This document shows positions 8,621 through 19,377 of a stretch of DNA of 64,000 nucleotides, in pieces (positions within the stretch are counted from its first letter, which is position 1; every line of letters starts with the position of its first letter). Under the pieces are notes generated by a model. That model saw only the letters and a list, made by a program, of their open reading frames with translations. It was not told the origin of the DNA and ran no database searches. The position numbers and the translations under genes are program-made. This stretch comes from Acidobacteriota bacterium (GTDB taxonomy: Bacteria; Acidobacteriota; Blastocatellia; UBA7656). The stretch covers positions 56,187 through 120,186 of the forward strand of contig JACQDB010000133.1 of assembly GCA_016201275.1 (NCBI GenBank), read 5' to 3'.

Positions 8621-9565
8621 TTACAAAGTAGTGCGACGATACCAGTCCAGCGTTTTTCGCAAGCCTTCGGCAAACCCGATTTTCACTTGATACCCAAAGC
8701 CTTGCTGCGCCGCTTCTATGGCAGCTTGCGAATCGCGCACATCACCGGCACGCGGCGATTCAAAGATCGGCTCAAGGTCGCTGTGCAAAATCTCTTTCAT
8801 CCGGGCAAGCAATTCCAGCAAGGTATAACGACCGCCACAGGCAACATTGAAAGCGCGACCGGCTATGCCTGTGGCAGTCGCAGCCAGTAAATTGGCTTCG
8901 ACCACGTTCTCTACGTAAGTAAAATCGCGGGATTGCAAACCATCGCCAAAGATCACCGGACGCTCGCCATTCAACAGCGCCGCAGCAAATTTCGGCATCA
9001 CAGCGGCGTAGTGCGACTCCGGGTCTTGACGCGGCCCGAAAATATTGAAGTAGCGCAAGGCCACCGCTTCAAAGCCATAGACCTGTTGAAACACGCTGAT
9101 ATATTGTTCGCCTGCGAGTTTCGACAAGGCATACGGCGACAGCGGTTGCGGAGTCATCTTTTCATGTTTGGGAAGTTCAGGAGTTTCGCCATAAACCGAA
9201 GAGCTTGAGGCCAGCACCACGCGGCGCACACGGGCATCACGCGCCGCCAGCAAGACGTTTACCGTCCCTGTAATGTTAACATCGTGGGTGGTCTTCGGAT
9301 CATCCACCGAACGCGGCACTGAACCTAACGCCGCTTCATGGAAAACATAATCTATGTCTCTCATGGCTTCACGAACGGTTTCGACATCGCGTATATCGCC
9401 GCGCCGCAATTCGATTTTGTCCATCATCGGCGCAAGGTTTTCGTCTTTACCGGCGCTGAAATCATCCAACACCCGCACCATTTGCCCTTCACCCACCAGA
9501 CGCTCGACGATATGACTGCCGATAAATCCCGCGCCGCCGGTTACCAGATAATTTTGTTTTTCCAT
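8621..9565 (-). CDS. NAD-dependent epimerase/dehydratase (UDP-glucose 4-epimerase type, extended SDR)
   Basis: A 314-residue protein with the Rossmann signature GGAGFIGSHIVERL at residues ~9-22 and the catalytic YxxxK as SPYALSKLAGEQY (~150). The motif RYFNIFGPRQDP (~172) and the C-terminal ARAGDVRDSQA-like segment (SPRAGDVRDSQ) are standard for GalE/WbpP-type enzymes that invert or modify nucleotide sugars. It lies 90 bp downstream of the carbamoyltransferase gene in the same direction, so a shared role in surface-glycan synthesis is plausible. The exact sugar is not predictable. A second, distant relative lies at 41462-42424. Confidence 0.9.
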   Translation of the reverse strand: MEKQNYLVTGGAGFIGSHIVERLVGEGQMVRVLDDFSAGKDENLAPMMDKIELRRGDIRDVETVREAMRDIDYVFHEAALGSVPRSVDDPKTTHDVNITGTVNVLLAARDARVRRVVLASSSSVYGETPELPKHEKMTPQPLSPYALSKLAGEQYISVFQQVYGFEAVALRYFNIFGPRQDPESHYAAVMPKFAAALLNGERPVIFGDGLQSRDFTYVENVVEANLLAATATGIAGRAFNVACGGRYTLLELLARMKEILHSDLEPIFESPRAGDVRDSQAAIEAAQQGFGYQVKIGFAEGLRKTLDWYRRTTL

Positions 9566-9655
9566 AGTCGTTTCAATGCCCTGTTTCGTGTTCTGCCGTT
9601 GATTGTTGAAGCCCTCTCGTCATTTCCTTTGATAAATAGGAAAGTCTGAATCGCT

Positions 9656-11380
9656 TCATTTTTTCACTAAAAAATTGCCTATGGCCAGACCGTCAATGCC
9701 CGAACAATAAAAGCCGCGCACGGCTTCGCGTGGCGTTGACACCACCGGCTCGCCAAACAAATTGAACGACGTGTTGAGCAGCACAGGAACCTGCGTCAAC
9801 TCGTCGAACTTGGTCAGCAGTTTCCAAAAGGCGGGATTGGTTTTGCGATTGACGCTGTGCATACGCGCCAGCCCCTCGCCAAAAAGCGCCGCCGGAATCA
9901 TCTCGCGCTTTTCGTTTCGCACGCGGCTGACGCCTTCCAGAAAGCGGGTTAAATGGCTGGGTTCACAAAATTCATTGAGGCGTTCTTCCGGCACTGCCGC
10001 TGAAAACGGGCGGAAATCTTCGCGGTGCTTGATAAAAGTATTTAAGTTGTCGCGCATATATTCATTGACCGGCGAGGCCAATATGCTGCGGTTGCCGAGC
10101 GCACGCCCACCAAATTCCATAGCGCCGCGAAACCAGCCTATGATCTTGCCTTGCGCGAGCAGACGTGCGACTTCGGCTATCAATTTATCTTCGGTCAAAA
10201 AATATTCGTAGCCGATTTTGCAATTATCCAAGACGCTTTTGATCTCTTCTTCGCCGTATTGCGGTCCCAGAAAAACGTCCTGCATTTGATAATGCCGTTC
10301 GCTATTGCCCAGAGTTTGATGCCACACGCTTAATGCCGCGCCCATCGCACAACCGGCATTGCCTGCCGCCGGTTGCACAAAAATATTAGTGAATCCGGCG
10401 CGGCGTTCGATCTCTGCCATCGCCAGACTATTGAGCGCCACGCCTCCGGCTAAACACAAATTCGCTTCGTTGGTTTTTTCCCGCAATCGCGTCGCCATTT
10501 CGCACAGCACATCTTCGATGTGTGCTTGCAAACTCGCGGCGACCTCTCGGTGGCGTTGGTTTATGGGTTCATCGTGAGCGCGCACTTGTACTCCCAGATT
10601 GTCAAAAAATTCCGGCGCAAGACTTGGCTGACCTTTGCCGTAAGCGTCCAGATAAGCATCATTGACAGCGGGCAGGCCGTTCTTTTTCACCCGCAATAAA
10701 TCCTGAAAAAGCTTAATAAATTCGGGCTTTCCGGTGGCCGACAACCACATGGTTTTGTGAGCGTCCGCGCCAAACCCCAGAGCCGCAGTCACGGCGTTAT
10801 AAATCAATCCGAGGGAATGCGGATAAGGCGCTTCGTTGAGCGATTCGATCTTTGCGCCGTCACCAAGCAGCAAGGAAGTCGCGGTCATATCGCCTTTGTT
10901 ATTAGCGATGATGATGGCGGCGCGCTCGAAACCCGACGCATAAAAAGCGCTGGCGGCGTGCGCCTGCTGGTGATTGACTTCGATGAATTGGCCTTTGCCC
11001 GTGAGTTTACTTTCAGCCAGTTGCCGAGTCTTCAAACGCTCGCGCAGACTGTTGAGAGTTTCCACGAAATATTCAGGCACCGATTCATTGGTCAGCGCAG
11101 GCGGCACATCCAGGGCGTGCGCCGAACGAAACGCCATTTCTCGATGAAAGAGTTTTTGCGGCTCCAGATAATAAGCAACGGCATCAACTTCGGCGAAGTT
11201 GATACCGCCGCGTTGCAAACAAAAAGCGATGGCCTGCGCGGGCAAGCCGCCCGCGTAGTCTATGCCTATGTGACGCACGCGGGATAATTTTTCTTCTTCG
11301 ATGGCGGCGACGACTTTGCCATCTTGCACCAGTGCTGCCGCCGCGTCGCGTTCCTGTCCGCTGATTCCCAGTATGTTCAT
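9656..11380 (-). CDS. carbamoyltransferase, NodU/CmcH family
   Basis: A 574-residue protein, the usual full length. The N-terminal Kae1-like half contains VNHQQAHAASAFY (~130-142), with the metal-binding His pattern, and CLAGGVALN (~312). The C-terminal domain contains GRALGNRSILASP and the Arg-rich DFRPFSAAV segment that builds the carbamoyl-adenylate site. Family members transfer a carbamoyl group from carbamoyl phosphate to hydroxyls of sugars or natural products. With an epimerase downstream, a carbamoylated glycan is a reasonable guess. It is 134 bp downstream of the PotB-like gene, so co-transcription is uncertain. Confidence 0.92.
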   Translation of the reverse strand: MNILGISGQERDAAAALVQDGKVVAAIEEEKLSRVRHIGIDYAGGLPAQAIAFCLQRGGINFAEVDAVAYYLEPQKLFHREMAFRSAHALDVPPALTNESVPEYFVETLNSLRERLKTRQLAESKLTGKGQFIEVNHQQAHAASAFYASGFERAAIIIANNKGDMTATSLLLGDGAKIESLNEAPYPHSLGLIYNAVTAALGFGADAHKTMWLSATGKPEFIKLFQDLLRVKKNGLPAVNDAYLDAYGKGQPSLAPEFFDNLGVQVRAHDEPINQRHREVAASLQAHIEDVLCEMATRLREKTNEANLCLAGGVALNSLAMAEIERRAGFTNIFVQPAAGNAGCAMGAALSVWHQTLGNSERHYQMQDVFLGPQYGEEEIKSVLDNCKIGYEYFLTEDKLIAEVARLLAQGKIIGWFRGAMEFGGRALGNRSILASPVNEYMRDNLNTFIKHREDFRPFSAAVPEERLNEFCEPSHLTRFLEGVSRVRNEKREMIPAALFGEGLARMHSVNRKTNPAFWKLLTKFDELTQVPVLLNTSFNLFGEPVVSTPREAVRGFYCSGIDGLAIGNFLVKK

Positions 11381-11514
11381 TGATGATTCCCTGAAGCTAG
11401 ATTTAGAGACCTATTGAAATAACATTCGCAGAGGCGGTTTTCAAGGGGTTGTTCATTGATCAATCAGAAAACGGTGAAGGCGCAAGGCTTTCCGCTCCTC
11501 GTCAAAGGTGATTC

Positions 11515-12381
11515 TCAAGCTAGTTCGCTGGCTTTCAATCCGGCGCGAAAGGCGATGACCAGCAACAACAAAACGGCCAGCGTTAAGAGCAGAGACAGCG
11601 CCGAGCCGAACGGCTGATTCAATTGCGCGAACTGATTTTGAATCAGATTGCCGATCATAATGGATTTCGCGCCGCCCAATAAATCCGGGGTGATGAAAGC
11701 GCCCAGCGATGGAATAAACACCAACACGATTCCCGCCAACAAACCCGGACGCGACAACGGCAAAGTGATTTTGACAAACGTCCAAAAGCGATTCGCGCCC
11801 AAATCCTGCGCCGCTTCCAACAGTCTGGTGTTCAGTCTTTCCAACGCCACATAAATCGGCAAAATCATAAATGGCAATTCGCCGTACACCTGCCCGACTA
11901 AAATGGCGAAATCGTTGTAGAGCAATGGCAACGGTTCGTGAATCAAGCCGCTGTGCAACAACGCCGAATTGATGACGCCTTCGCTTCGCAACAACAGCAT
12001 CCAGGCATAGGTGCGAATCAAAAAACTGGTCCAGAACGGAATCACCGTCAACACCAGCAGTATGCGTTTCCAGCGTTCGGGAGCGCGCAAGGCAATATAA
12101 TAAGCCACCGGGAAACTGACCACGACGCATAAAGTTGTGGTCAGCAAAGCAATCCAAATCGTCCGCCAATAAGCCGACAGGTAGAGCGCATCAAGAGCGC
12201 GCGCATAATTGCTCCAGGTGAAATCGTAAAGCGTTTTGCCATACGCCCCGCGTGTTGCGAAACTGACAATCACGACAATCACCAGCGGCGCTACGATAAA
12301 AAACAGCAGCCAGAACAAGCCCGGCGCGACTAGCCAGTTTGCCGTTTTTGCCCGGTTTTTCTGCGGTTCTTTCATAAACAA
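11515..12381 (-). CDS. potB: ABC transporter permease, PotB-like (spermidine/putrescine type)
   Basis: A 288-residue inner-membrane protein with six predicted helices, the first at GLFWLLFFIVAPLVIVVIV. The ATPase-contact EAA loop is clear as EAAQDLGANRFWTFVKITLP at ~190-210. IYVALERLNTRLLEAAQDLG and PFMILPIYVALE place it in the PotB group rather than a phosphate or sugar group. The ATG at 12381 or the one two codons later is the start. It lies 22 bp downstream of the ATPase gene. A second permease (PotC) and the binding protein (PotD) are absent downstream, where a carbamoyltransferase follows. Confidence 0.88.
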   Translation of the reverse strand: MFMKEPQKNRAKTANWLVAPGLFWLLFFIVAPLVIVVIVSFATRGAYGKTLYDFTWSNYARALDALYLSAYWRTIWIALLTTTLCVVVSFPVAYYIALRAPERWKRILLVLTVIPFWTSFLIRTYAWMLLLRSEGVINSALLHSGLIHEPLPLLYNDFAILVGQVYGELPFMILPIYVALERLNTRLLEAAQDLGANRFWTFVKITLPLSRPGLLAGIVLVFIPSLGAFITPDLLGGAKSIMIGNLIQNQFAQLNQPFGSALSLLLTLAVLLLLVIAFRAGLKASELA

Positions 12382-12403
12382 GGGGGTCGGGAAAACCTCG
12401 AAC

Positions 12404-13480
12404 TTACCCGCGCAATAACACGGCGCTGTCGGCTTCCCAACTCAACGACACGGCTTGCCCGACGCGGGTTTTCATGGCCTGCGCCGATGCGGTGTTTTGT
12501 TCCAGCACGGTGAGCAGTTGGCCGCCATCAAGCATCACTTTCCATTGCGTAGCCTCGCCTAGATACATCGCTGAAGCTATTCTGCCCTGCAACACGCCTT
12601 GCCGGTCGTGGCTCGAAAGACGAATTTTTTCGGGGCGAATCATGACGCGAACCGGCTGTCCGGCTTGCACGCCATTGCCTTGGACCGGAATCGTCGCATG
12701 ACTGATTTTGATCAGCGATAAATCCGCGCTTGAAGATTCCACCGTGCCTTCTATGATGTTGGAATCGCCAATAAAACCGGCGACAAATTCGCTGTGCGGA
12801 CGTTCGTAAATTTCCTGTGGCACGCCTACCTGTTCGAGGTTTCCGGCATTCATCACCACTACGCGGTCGCTCATGGTCAAGGCTTCTTCCTGATCGTGGG
12901 TGACAAAAATGAAACTGATGCCCAGGCGTTTTTGCAGGCTCTTTAATTCGTACTGCATCTGTTTGCGGAGTTTCAAATCAAGTGCGGCCAGCGGCTCATC
13001 CAACAACAAAACTTTTGGCTCCAACACCAAAGCTCTTGCCAATGCCACGCGTTGTTGTTGCCCACCGGATAATTCATTGGGTCGGCGCGTTTCCAGGCCT
13101 TCGAGACGCACCATCTCCAGTGCCCCGGCAACCCGCTTGTTGAGGGCGCTGCGCTCGACGCCGCGCCGCTCTAAACCGAAGGCGACATTTTGAAATACAT
13201 TGAGATGCGGAAAGAGAGCGTACTGTTGAAAGACCGTCGTCACATCGCGGCGATAAGGTGGAAGGCGCGTGACCTCAACGCCGTCGAGAAGAATTTTGCC
13301 GCTGTCGGGAATCTCGAAGCCAGCAATCATGCGAAGCAGAGTGGTTTTGCCGCATCCCGAAGGCCCCAACAGGGTGATGAACTCGTCCACGCGTATGTCG
13401 AGCGAGACGTTATTGACCGCTACGGTGTCACCAAATTTTTTGCAAACATTTTGCATCGCTACGTCATAAACTTCATCCAT
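12404..13480 (-). CDS. potA: ABC transporter ATP-binding protein, PotA-like
   Basis: About 358 residues from the ATG at 13480 (MDEVYDVAMQNVCKKFGD); the open frame runs 21 codons further upstream but without family resemblance. Walker A is GPSGCGKTTLLRM, the signature LSGGQQQRVALARAL, Walker B VLLLDEPLAALDLKLR, and the switch His sits in FVTHDQEEALTMSD. A C-terminal TOBE-type region follows (~280-355), for example GQPVRVMIRPEKIRL, as in PotA. It drives import through the PotB-like permease just downstream. The likely substrate is a polyamine or related cation, by family only. Confidence 0.92.
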   Translation of the reverse strand: MDEVYDVAMQNVCKKFGDTVAVNNVSLDIRVDEFITLLGPSGCGKTTLLRMIAGFEIPDSGKILLDGVEVTRLPPYRRDVTTVFQQYALFPHLNVFQNVAFGLERRGVERSALNKRVAGALEMVRLEGLETRRPNELSGGQQQRVALARALVLEPKVLLLDEPLAALDLKLRKQMQYELKSLQKRLGISFIFVTHDQEEALTMSDRVVVMNAGNLEQVGVPQEIYERPHSEFVAGFIGDSNIIEGTVESSSADLSLIKISHATIPVQGNGVQAGQPVRVMIRPEKIRLSSHDRQGVLQGRIASAMYLGEATQWKVMLDGGQLLTVLEQNTASAQAMKTRVGQAVSLSWEADSAVLLRG

Positions 13481-13542
13481 CTTTAGAGGGTGCCTCGCAA
13501 AGTTGAATTTGCCTTTTGCTGCCCACAGGCAGTGCTTACGCA

Positions 13543-14517
13543 TTAGGTTTTGTGGTCGGCTGCATCAAGCCAAGCGCTCAGGTCTTGAAGGGTAGAAAAA
13601 TCCAGCACTGCCAAACTGAGTTGTTCCAGTTGCTCAAGTGAAAGTTGCTTGATGCGCTTGCGGGTTCTCGCCGCCACCACGCCAAATTTTCTATCGAGCA
13701 AGCCGAGCGTCACTTTCAATGCTCCTTCCCGCTTGCCTTGCTGCAAGCCTTCCCGCTTGCCTTGCTGCAAGCCTTCCCGCTTGCCTTGCTCCATTCCTTT
13801 ACGCTCCCAGCTACTCGTGAATTCCATAACTCTCTCCTTTGTTCGCGGCTCTATTTTAGCAATCTCCGCCTGAAAAATCTTCTCCTCTTTGGCAGTCAAA
13901 TTCAAATAGGTATCCACAAACGTGCCCAGCAAGCGTAGTCGCTTTTTGTCAATTCGCAAACTCGTCAATATTTTCAGGCATTCAACTTTGACAAAAGGGC
14001 GCTCCGGCAAAGCGATATTCATCTTCGCCATCAAAGCGCTGGCCACCGGATTTTTGCGCTTGATGAATTCGCGCCAGGGCAAGCGATTCAACTGCACCAC
14101 CCGATAACGGAATTCCAACATCACCCCGTCGGGAAATTCTATGCGATAGGCATCCGGCAAAGGGCGTTTCGGGTGTTCGCCATACAGCACGACTATCGAA
14201 TAGACAGGCAGCTTGTGCTTTTGATGCAGGTGCGCGGCATAGAAAAAAAGCCGTTGTTGAAACTCCAGGAGATTTTTAATGTCGCCTTGATTTTCCAGAT
14301 TGATAATGAAGAAAGCGCTCGCGTTACGAAACCGCGCTTTGACGACAATATCGGCTTCGCGTCGCTTATCACTTTCGATGTCTGTGAAAAATTCTTTATC
14401 CAAAAATTCCAACGCTCGTCGGTCAAGATATTCGCCAACTTTGGGAAAGAACAATTCGACAAATTCGACAAAGAAGGTCGAAAGCAATTGTTTGAATAAG
14501 GCATCGTGGTCAATCAT
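13543..14517 (-). CDS. Rpn-family PD-(D/E)XK nuclease/transposase-like protein with DUF4351
   Basis: A 324-residue protein. The N-terminal part (IDHDALFKQLLSTFFVEFVELFFP) and the nuclease core DIVVKARF ... FFIINLENQGD, ending in a degenerate E-x-Q, resemble Rpn/PD-(D/E)XK proteins linked to recombination or anti-phage roles. Residues ~242-265 contain an eight-residue repeat (QQGKREGL) in three near-identical copies. The C-terminal ~50 residues (LLDRKFGVVAARTRKRIKQL ... LSAWLDA) are DUF4351. A paralogue lies at 24253-25143. Function is not proven for either. Confidence 0.8.
   Translation of the reverse strand: MIDHDALFKQLLSTFFVEFVELFFPKVGEYLDRRALEFLDKEFFTDIESDKRREADIVVKARFRNASAFFIINLENQGDIKNLLEFQQRLFFYAAHLHQKHKLPVYSIVVLYGEHPKRPLPDAYRIEFPDGVMLEFRYRVVQLNRLPWREFIKRKNPVASALMAKMNIALPERPFVKVECLKILTSLRIDKKRLRLLGTFVDTYLNLTAKEEKIFQAEIAKIEPRTKERVMEFTSSWERKGMEQGKREGLQQGKREGLQQGKREGALKVTLGLLDRKFGVVAARTRKRIKQLSLEQLEQLSLAVLDFSTLQDLSAWLDAADHKT
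13724..13795. repeat. three tandem 24-bp repeats inside the DUF4351 gene
   Basis: Units start at 13724, 13748 and 13772, each beginning CCTTCCCGCTTGCCTTGCT; the first two are identical and the third diverges in its last five bases. Because 24 is a multiple of three, gain or loss of a unit adds or removes eight residues (QQGKREGL) without breaking the frame. This makes length variation between strains likely. Confidence 0.85.
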
Positions 14518-14691
14518 AAAATGAGGTTCGCGTTACCACTTCAAGCTTCAACAAGGGCGTGAAGCGGTCGAGTAATTTTCATCTGCTAGGGTCTCAAAAA
14601 GATTTTTAATGCGCGCCTGAGTTTCAAAATACCTCAATAAAACCGGCCTGTTTTTAAGCCTTCTCCAATTCATGCGGCGCTTTGATGAACT

Positions 14692-17344
<2,653 letters not shown>

Positions 17345-17358
<14 letters not shown>

Positions 17359-17505
17359 CCCCAAAGCGTGTGAAAGAGCAAAACCATTTTGATAGCGCCA
17401 GACTTCTTCGACACCAAAGGCGGCAAAGCGCTTGCGTGAAGAACTGGTGCTGTCCACTTCGACGATTAAATCGGGCAGCGGGTCAGTTCGACTTTGTACA
17501 TTTTT
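17345..17505 (-). pseudogene. fragment of a Uma2-family (DUF820) endonuclease gene
   Basis: On the minus strand the peptide LPDLIVEVDSTSSSRKRF is followed by AAFGVEEVWRYQNG. This matches the core of Uma2 proteins, which read roughly PDLVIEIDITSSS...YAALGVPEVWRYDG, with a few residues missing between. There is no N-terminal domain and no start; the upstream side runs straight into the 66-bp repeat array, and the C-terminal side runs into the end of the arsC-like gene. It is best read as a decayed remnant cut off by repeats. Confidence 0.7.
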
Positions 17506-17706
17506 CAGAGGCAAACCAGCTTTGCTAATCCCCCCGATGGCAATCGGGGGATGCTTAAAGTCCAACCTACGAAACACCGCGCAACCTCTACCAATCCCCC
17601 CAACGGCAGTTGGGGGATGGTTAAAGTCCAACCTACGAAACGCTGCCAACGATAAACCAATCCCCCCGACGGCAATCGGGGGATGGTTAAGGTCCAACCT
17701 ACGAAA
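17492..17706 (+). repeat. tandem array of a 66-bp period repeat, three units plus 35-bp leader
   Basis: Units start at 17527, 17593 and 17659, exactly 66 bases apart. Each has a conserved 48-bp part (17527-17574, 17593-17640, 17659-17706) beginning AATCCCCCC and ending ACCTACGAAA, with a hairpin of CCCCCGATGGC / GCAATCGGGGG type, plus an 18-bp less conserved spacer. The leader (17492-17526, starting CTTTGTACATTTTT) is shared with the copy at 63891. Paired changes in the stem (GAT..ATC versus AAC..GTT) keep the hairpin intact. Confidence 0.88.
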
Positions 17707-17810
17707 TACAGCGAAGAATTAACTAAGATTCTCTCGTAACTTTCGTGAAAGGTATCAAGATATTGTGCTATCTATCGCAACAGCGTACAACACCTTGGGA
17801 GTCTTCAACT

Positions 17811-17924
17811 GTAGGTTGGACTTTAACCATCCCCCAACTGCCGTTGGGGGGATTGCAAAAAAACTTTGCTTGCCTGTGGTGTAGGTTGGACTTTAACCAT
17901 CCCCCAACTGCCGTTGGGGGGATT
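17811..17924 (-). repeat. two units of the same repeat in reverse orientation
   Basis: The segments 17811-17854 and 17881-17924 are identical reverse-complement versions of the conserved unit (GTAGGTTGGACTTTAACCAT...GGGGGGATT). They are 70 bases apart, compared with 66 in the forward array, and face it across ~100 bp. Confidence 0.85.
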
Positions 17925-18008
17925 CAGATGAATGGCCTAACTGCCTCGGCTCTCCGTTGCTAGATTTTTCAGCGGCGCAGCAGCCTGATTTCATTGGCTT
18001 TTTCAACC

Positions 18009-18059
18009 CCTGGAATTATTGAACCTCATCTCAAAACGCTGAGGTTCAATAATTCCAGG
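18009..18059. repeat. perfect 20-bp inverted repeat (strong hairpin)
   Basis: The arms 18009-18028 and 18040-18059 are exact reverse complements (left arm begins CCTGGAATTATTG), separated by an 11-base loop. There is no T-run after either arm, so a standard intrinsic terminator is not supported; it may be a binding site, processed RNA hairpin or mobile-element end. Confidence 0.8.
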
Positions 18060-18464
18060 CGCGAACCGCAACATAAGTTCTTGATTGCTGTTGCCCAATC
18101 TCAGCTTGTATAAAGTCGAGGTCAGTAGATAAATCCAACGGTTTTTTGCCGCGTCGTGGTTCGGCATTTTTGTGATTTTCGGCTCCGGCAAATTCACCTC
18201 CGTCGTCATAGCTCCAACTCTTTTTCCTGTCCAAACGCGATCAACGCAAAGCCCTTTGATCGCACGACAGGACATGGCGGTAAGCAGATAACAAAGTTTC
18301 TCGTACCCTTGCGGTATTTATTCCGCGCTGATGAGTCTCTATTACTTGATAAATTTTTTTCAGTGTGAAAAAAAATTGCACAAAAGGGATTTTTAATGCG
18401 TCTAAGAGTATGGCAGGAAGAAACACGATTGAGAAATACACAAAAGAATCGAGAGGATAAAAAA

Positions 18465-18653
18465 ATGAAATTGATGGAAATCTTTACGTACCATTCACAC
18501 TATTATGGCGTGCCGCATCCGCGCATAACGGATAACCGACTGGTGCAGACCTGTTATGAATGCGGCGCTGAACGCGAAGTGAAAATTGAATTACGTCCGC
18601 AGCCGGAAGCCCCGGTGCGCGCGCCCTTACACGATAATCAGGTAGCCGCTTAA
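18465..18653 (+). CDS. small CxxC protein, unknown function
   Basis: A 62-residue protein. GAGAGGA at 18451-18457 lies about 7 bases before the ATG at 18465, a good ribosome site that decides the start over the longer frame. The sequence MKLMEIFTYHSHYYGVPHPR is followed by LVQTCYECGAEREVKIELRP; the single CYEC pair and nearby His residues could bind a metal. The C-terminus is Pro-rich. It stands alone between the repeat-rich stretch and the WbpD-like gene, to which it is convergent. I do not recognise a family. Confidence 0.6.
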   Translation: MKLMEIFTYHSHYYGVPHPRITDNRLVQTCYECGAEREVKIELRPQPEAPVRAPLHDNQVAA

Positions 18654-18780
18654 CACTTTAACCTATCATTTATCGAACGCAGGCTTGAGCTACTGGCGGA
18701 GGTTCGCCATCATCCGCAACACCAGCAAGCAACCGAAGAGGGGAAGGCCGAACCGCACGATTCAAACGGCCTTCCCCGCT

Positions 18781-19377
18781 TCACACTTCACCAACCACGC
18801 CGTCTTTCTTCACATAATTTTTTCCGCACGCTGTACAGCGACACGCTTGCGCTGCCGCGTCGCGGGGAAAATTCAACCGGATGCCGCAGGCGCACATCCA
18901 GCCGGTGAGGCGTCCTGGATTGCCAACGATGAGGGCGTAATCGGGTACGTCTTTAGTAACCACTGAACCTGCGCCGATGAAGGCGAAACGCCCAATCGTA
19001 TGGCCACAAACGACGGTGGCATTCGCGCCTATGGACGCGCCTTTTTTCACCAATGTTTTGCGGTATTCGTCTTTTCGAGAAACCTGGCTGCGCGGATTGA
19101 CCACGTTGGTGAACACCATAGAAGGGCCGCAAAACACATCATCTTCCAATTCGACGCCGGTATAAACCGAGACATTGTTTTGAATTTTGACGTTATCACC
19201 AATCGTCACCTCTGGCGAAATCACCACGTTTTGTCCGAGGTTGCAGTGGCGTCCGATTCGGCTGTTTTTCATGATGTGCGAGAAGTGCCAGATTTTTGTG
19301 CCTTCGCCAATCTCGCAAGGCTCGTCCACATAACTCGACGGATGCACAAAATAATTTTTTTCCATGCTCTTACTCAT
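18781..19377 (-). CDS. WbpD/WlbB-type sugar N-acetyltransferase (left-handed beta-helix)
   Basis: A 198-residue protein of hexapeptide repeats (IGRHCNLGQNVVISPEVTIG, then IGANATVVCGHTIG and IGAGSVVTKDV). The opening YFVHPSSYVDEPCEIGEGTKIWHFSHI is typical of the enzyme acetylating UDP-2-acetamido-3-amino-2,3-dideoxyglucuronate. The C-terminus has a Cys4-like tail (GWMCACGIRL ... CRCTACGKNYV), as in many WlbB proteins. The start overlaps the upstream oxidoreductase by 8 bases; an alternative ATG four codons in would avoid the overlap. The pairing with a WbpB-like gene supports the substrate call. Confidence 0.85.
   Translation of the reverse strand: MSKSMEKNYFVHPSSYVDEPCEIGEGTKIWHFSHIMKNSRIGRHCNLGQNVVISPEVTIGDNVKIQNNVSVYTGVELEDDVFCGPSMVFTNVVNPRSQVSRKDEYRKTLVKKGASIGANATVVCGHTIGRFAFIGAGSVVTKDVPDYALIVGNPGRLTGWMCACGIRLNFPRDAAAQACRCTACGKNYVKKDGVVGEV

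Larger units (their letters stand above)
17359..18464. other. 1.1-kb non-coding, repeat-rich stretch
   Basis: Apart from the Uma2 remnant it holds the forward array (17492-17706), two reverse-oriented units (17811-17924) and a perfect 20-bp hairpin (18009-18059). Open frames on the minus strand at 18003-18275 have no family resemblance and run through the hairpin, so no gene is called. The region just before 18465 is A/T-rich and may carry the promoter of the small protein. Confidence 0.6.

Noticed and set aside
11453..12169. 238-residue ORF overlapping potB in another frame
   Set aside because: It covers most of a well supported permease gene and shows no domain of its own.
17527..17924. 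CRISPR array
   Set aside because: The repeat part is 48 bp with an 18-bp near-constant spacer, units occur in both orientations, and there are no cas genes in the window.
18003..18275. 90-residue minus-strand ORF
   Set aside because: No family resemblance, no ribosome site, and it ends inside the perfect hairpin at 18009-18059.
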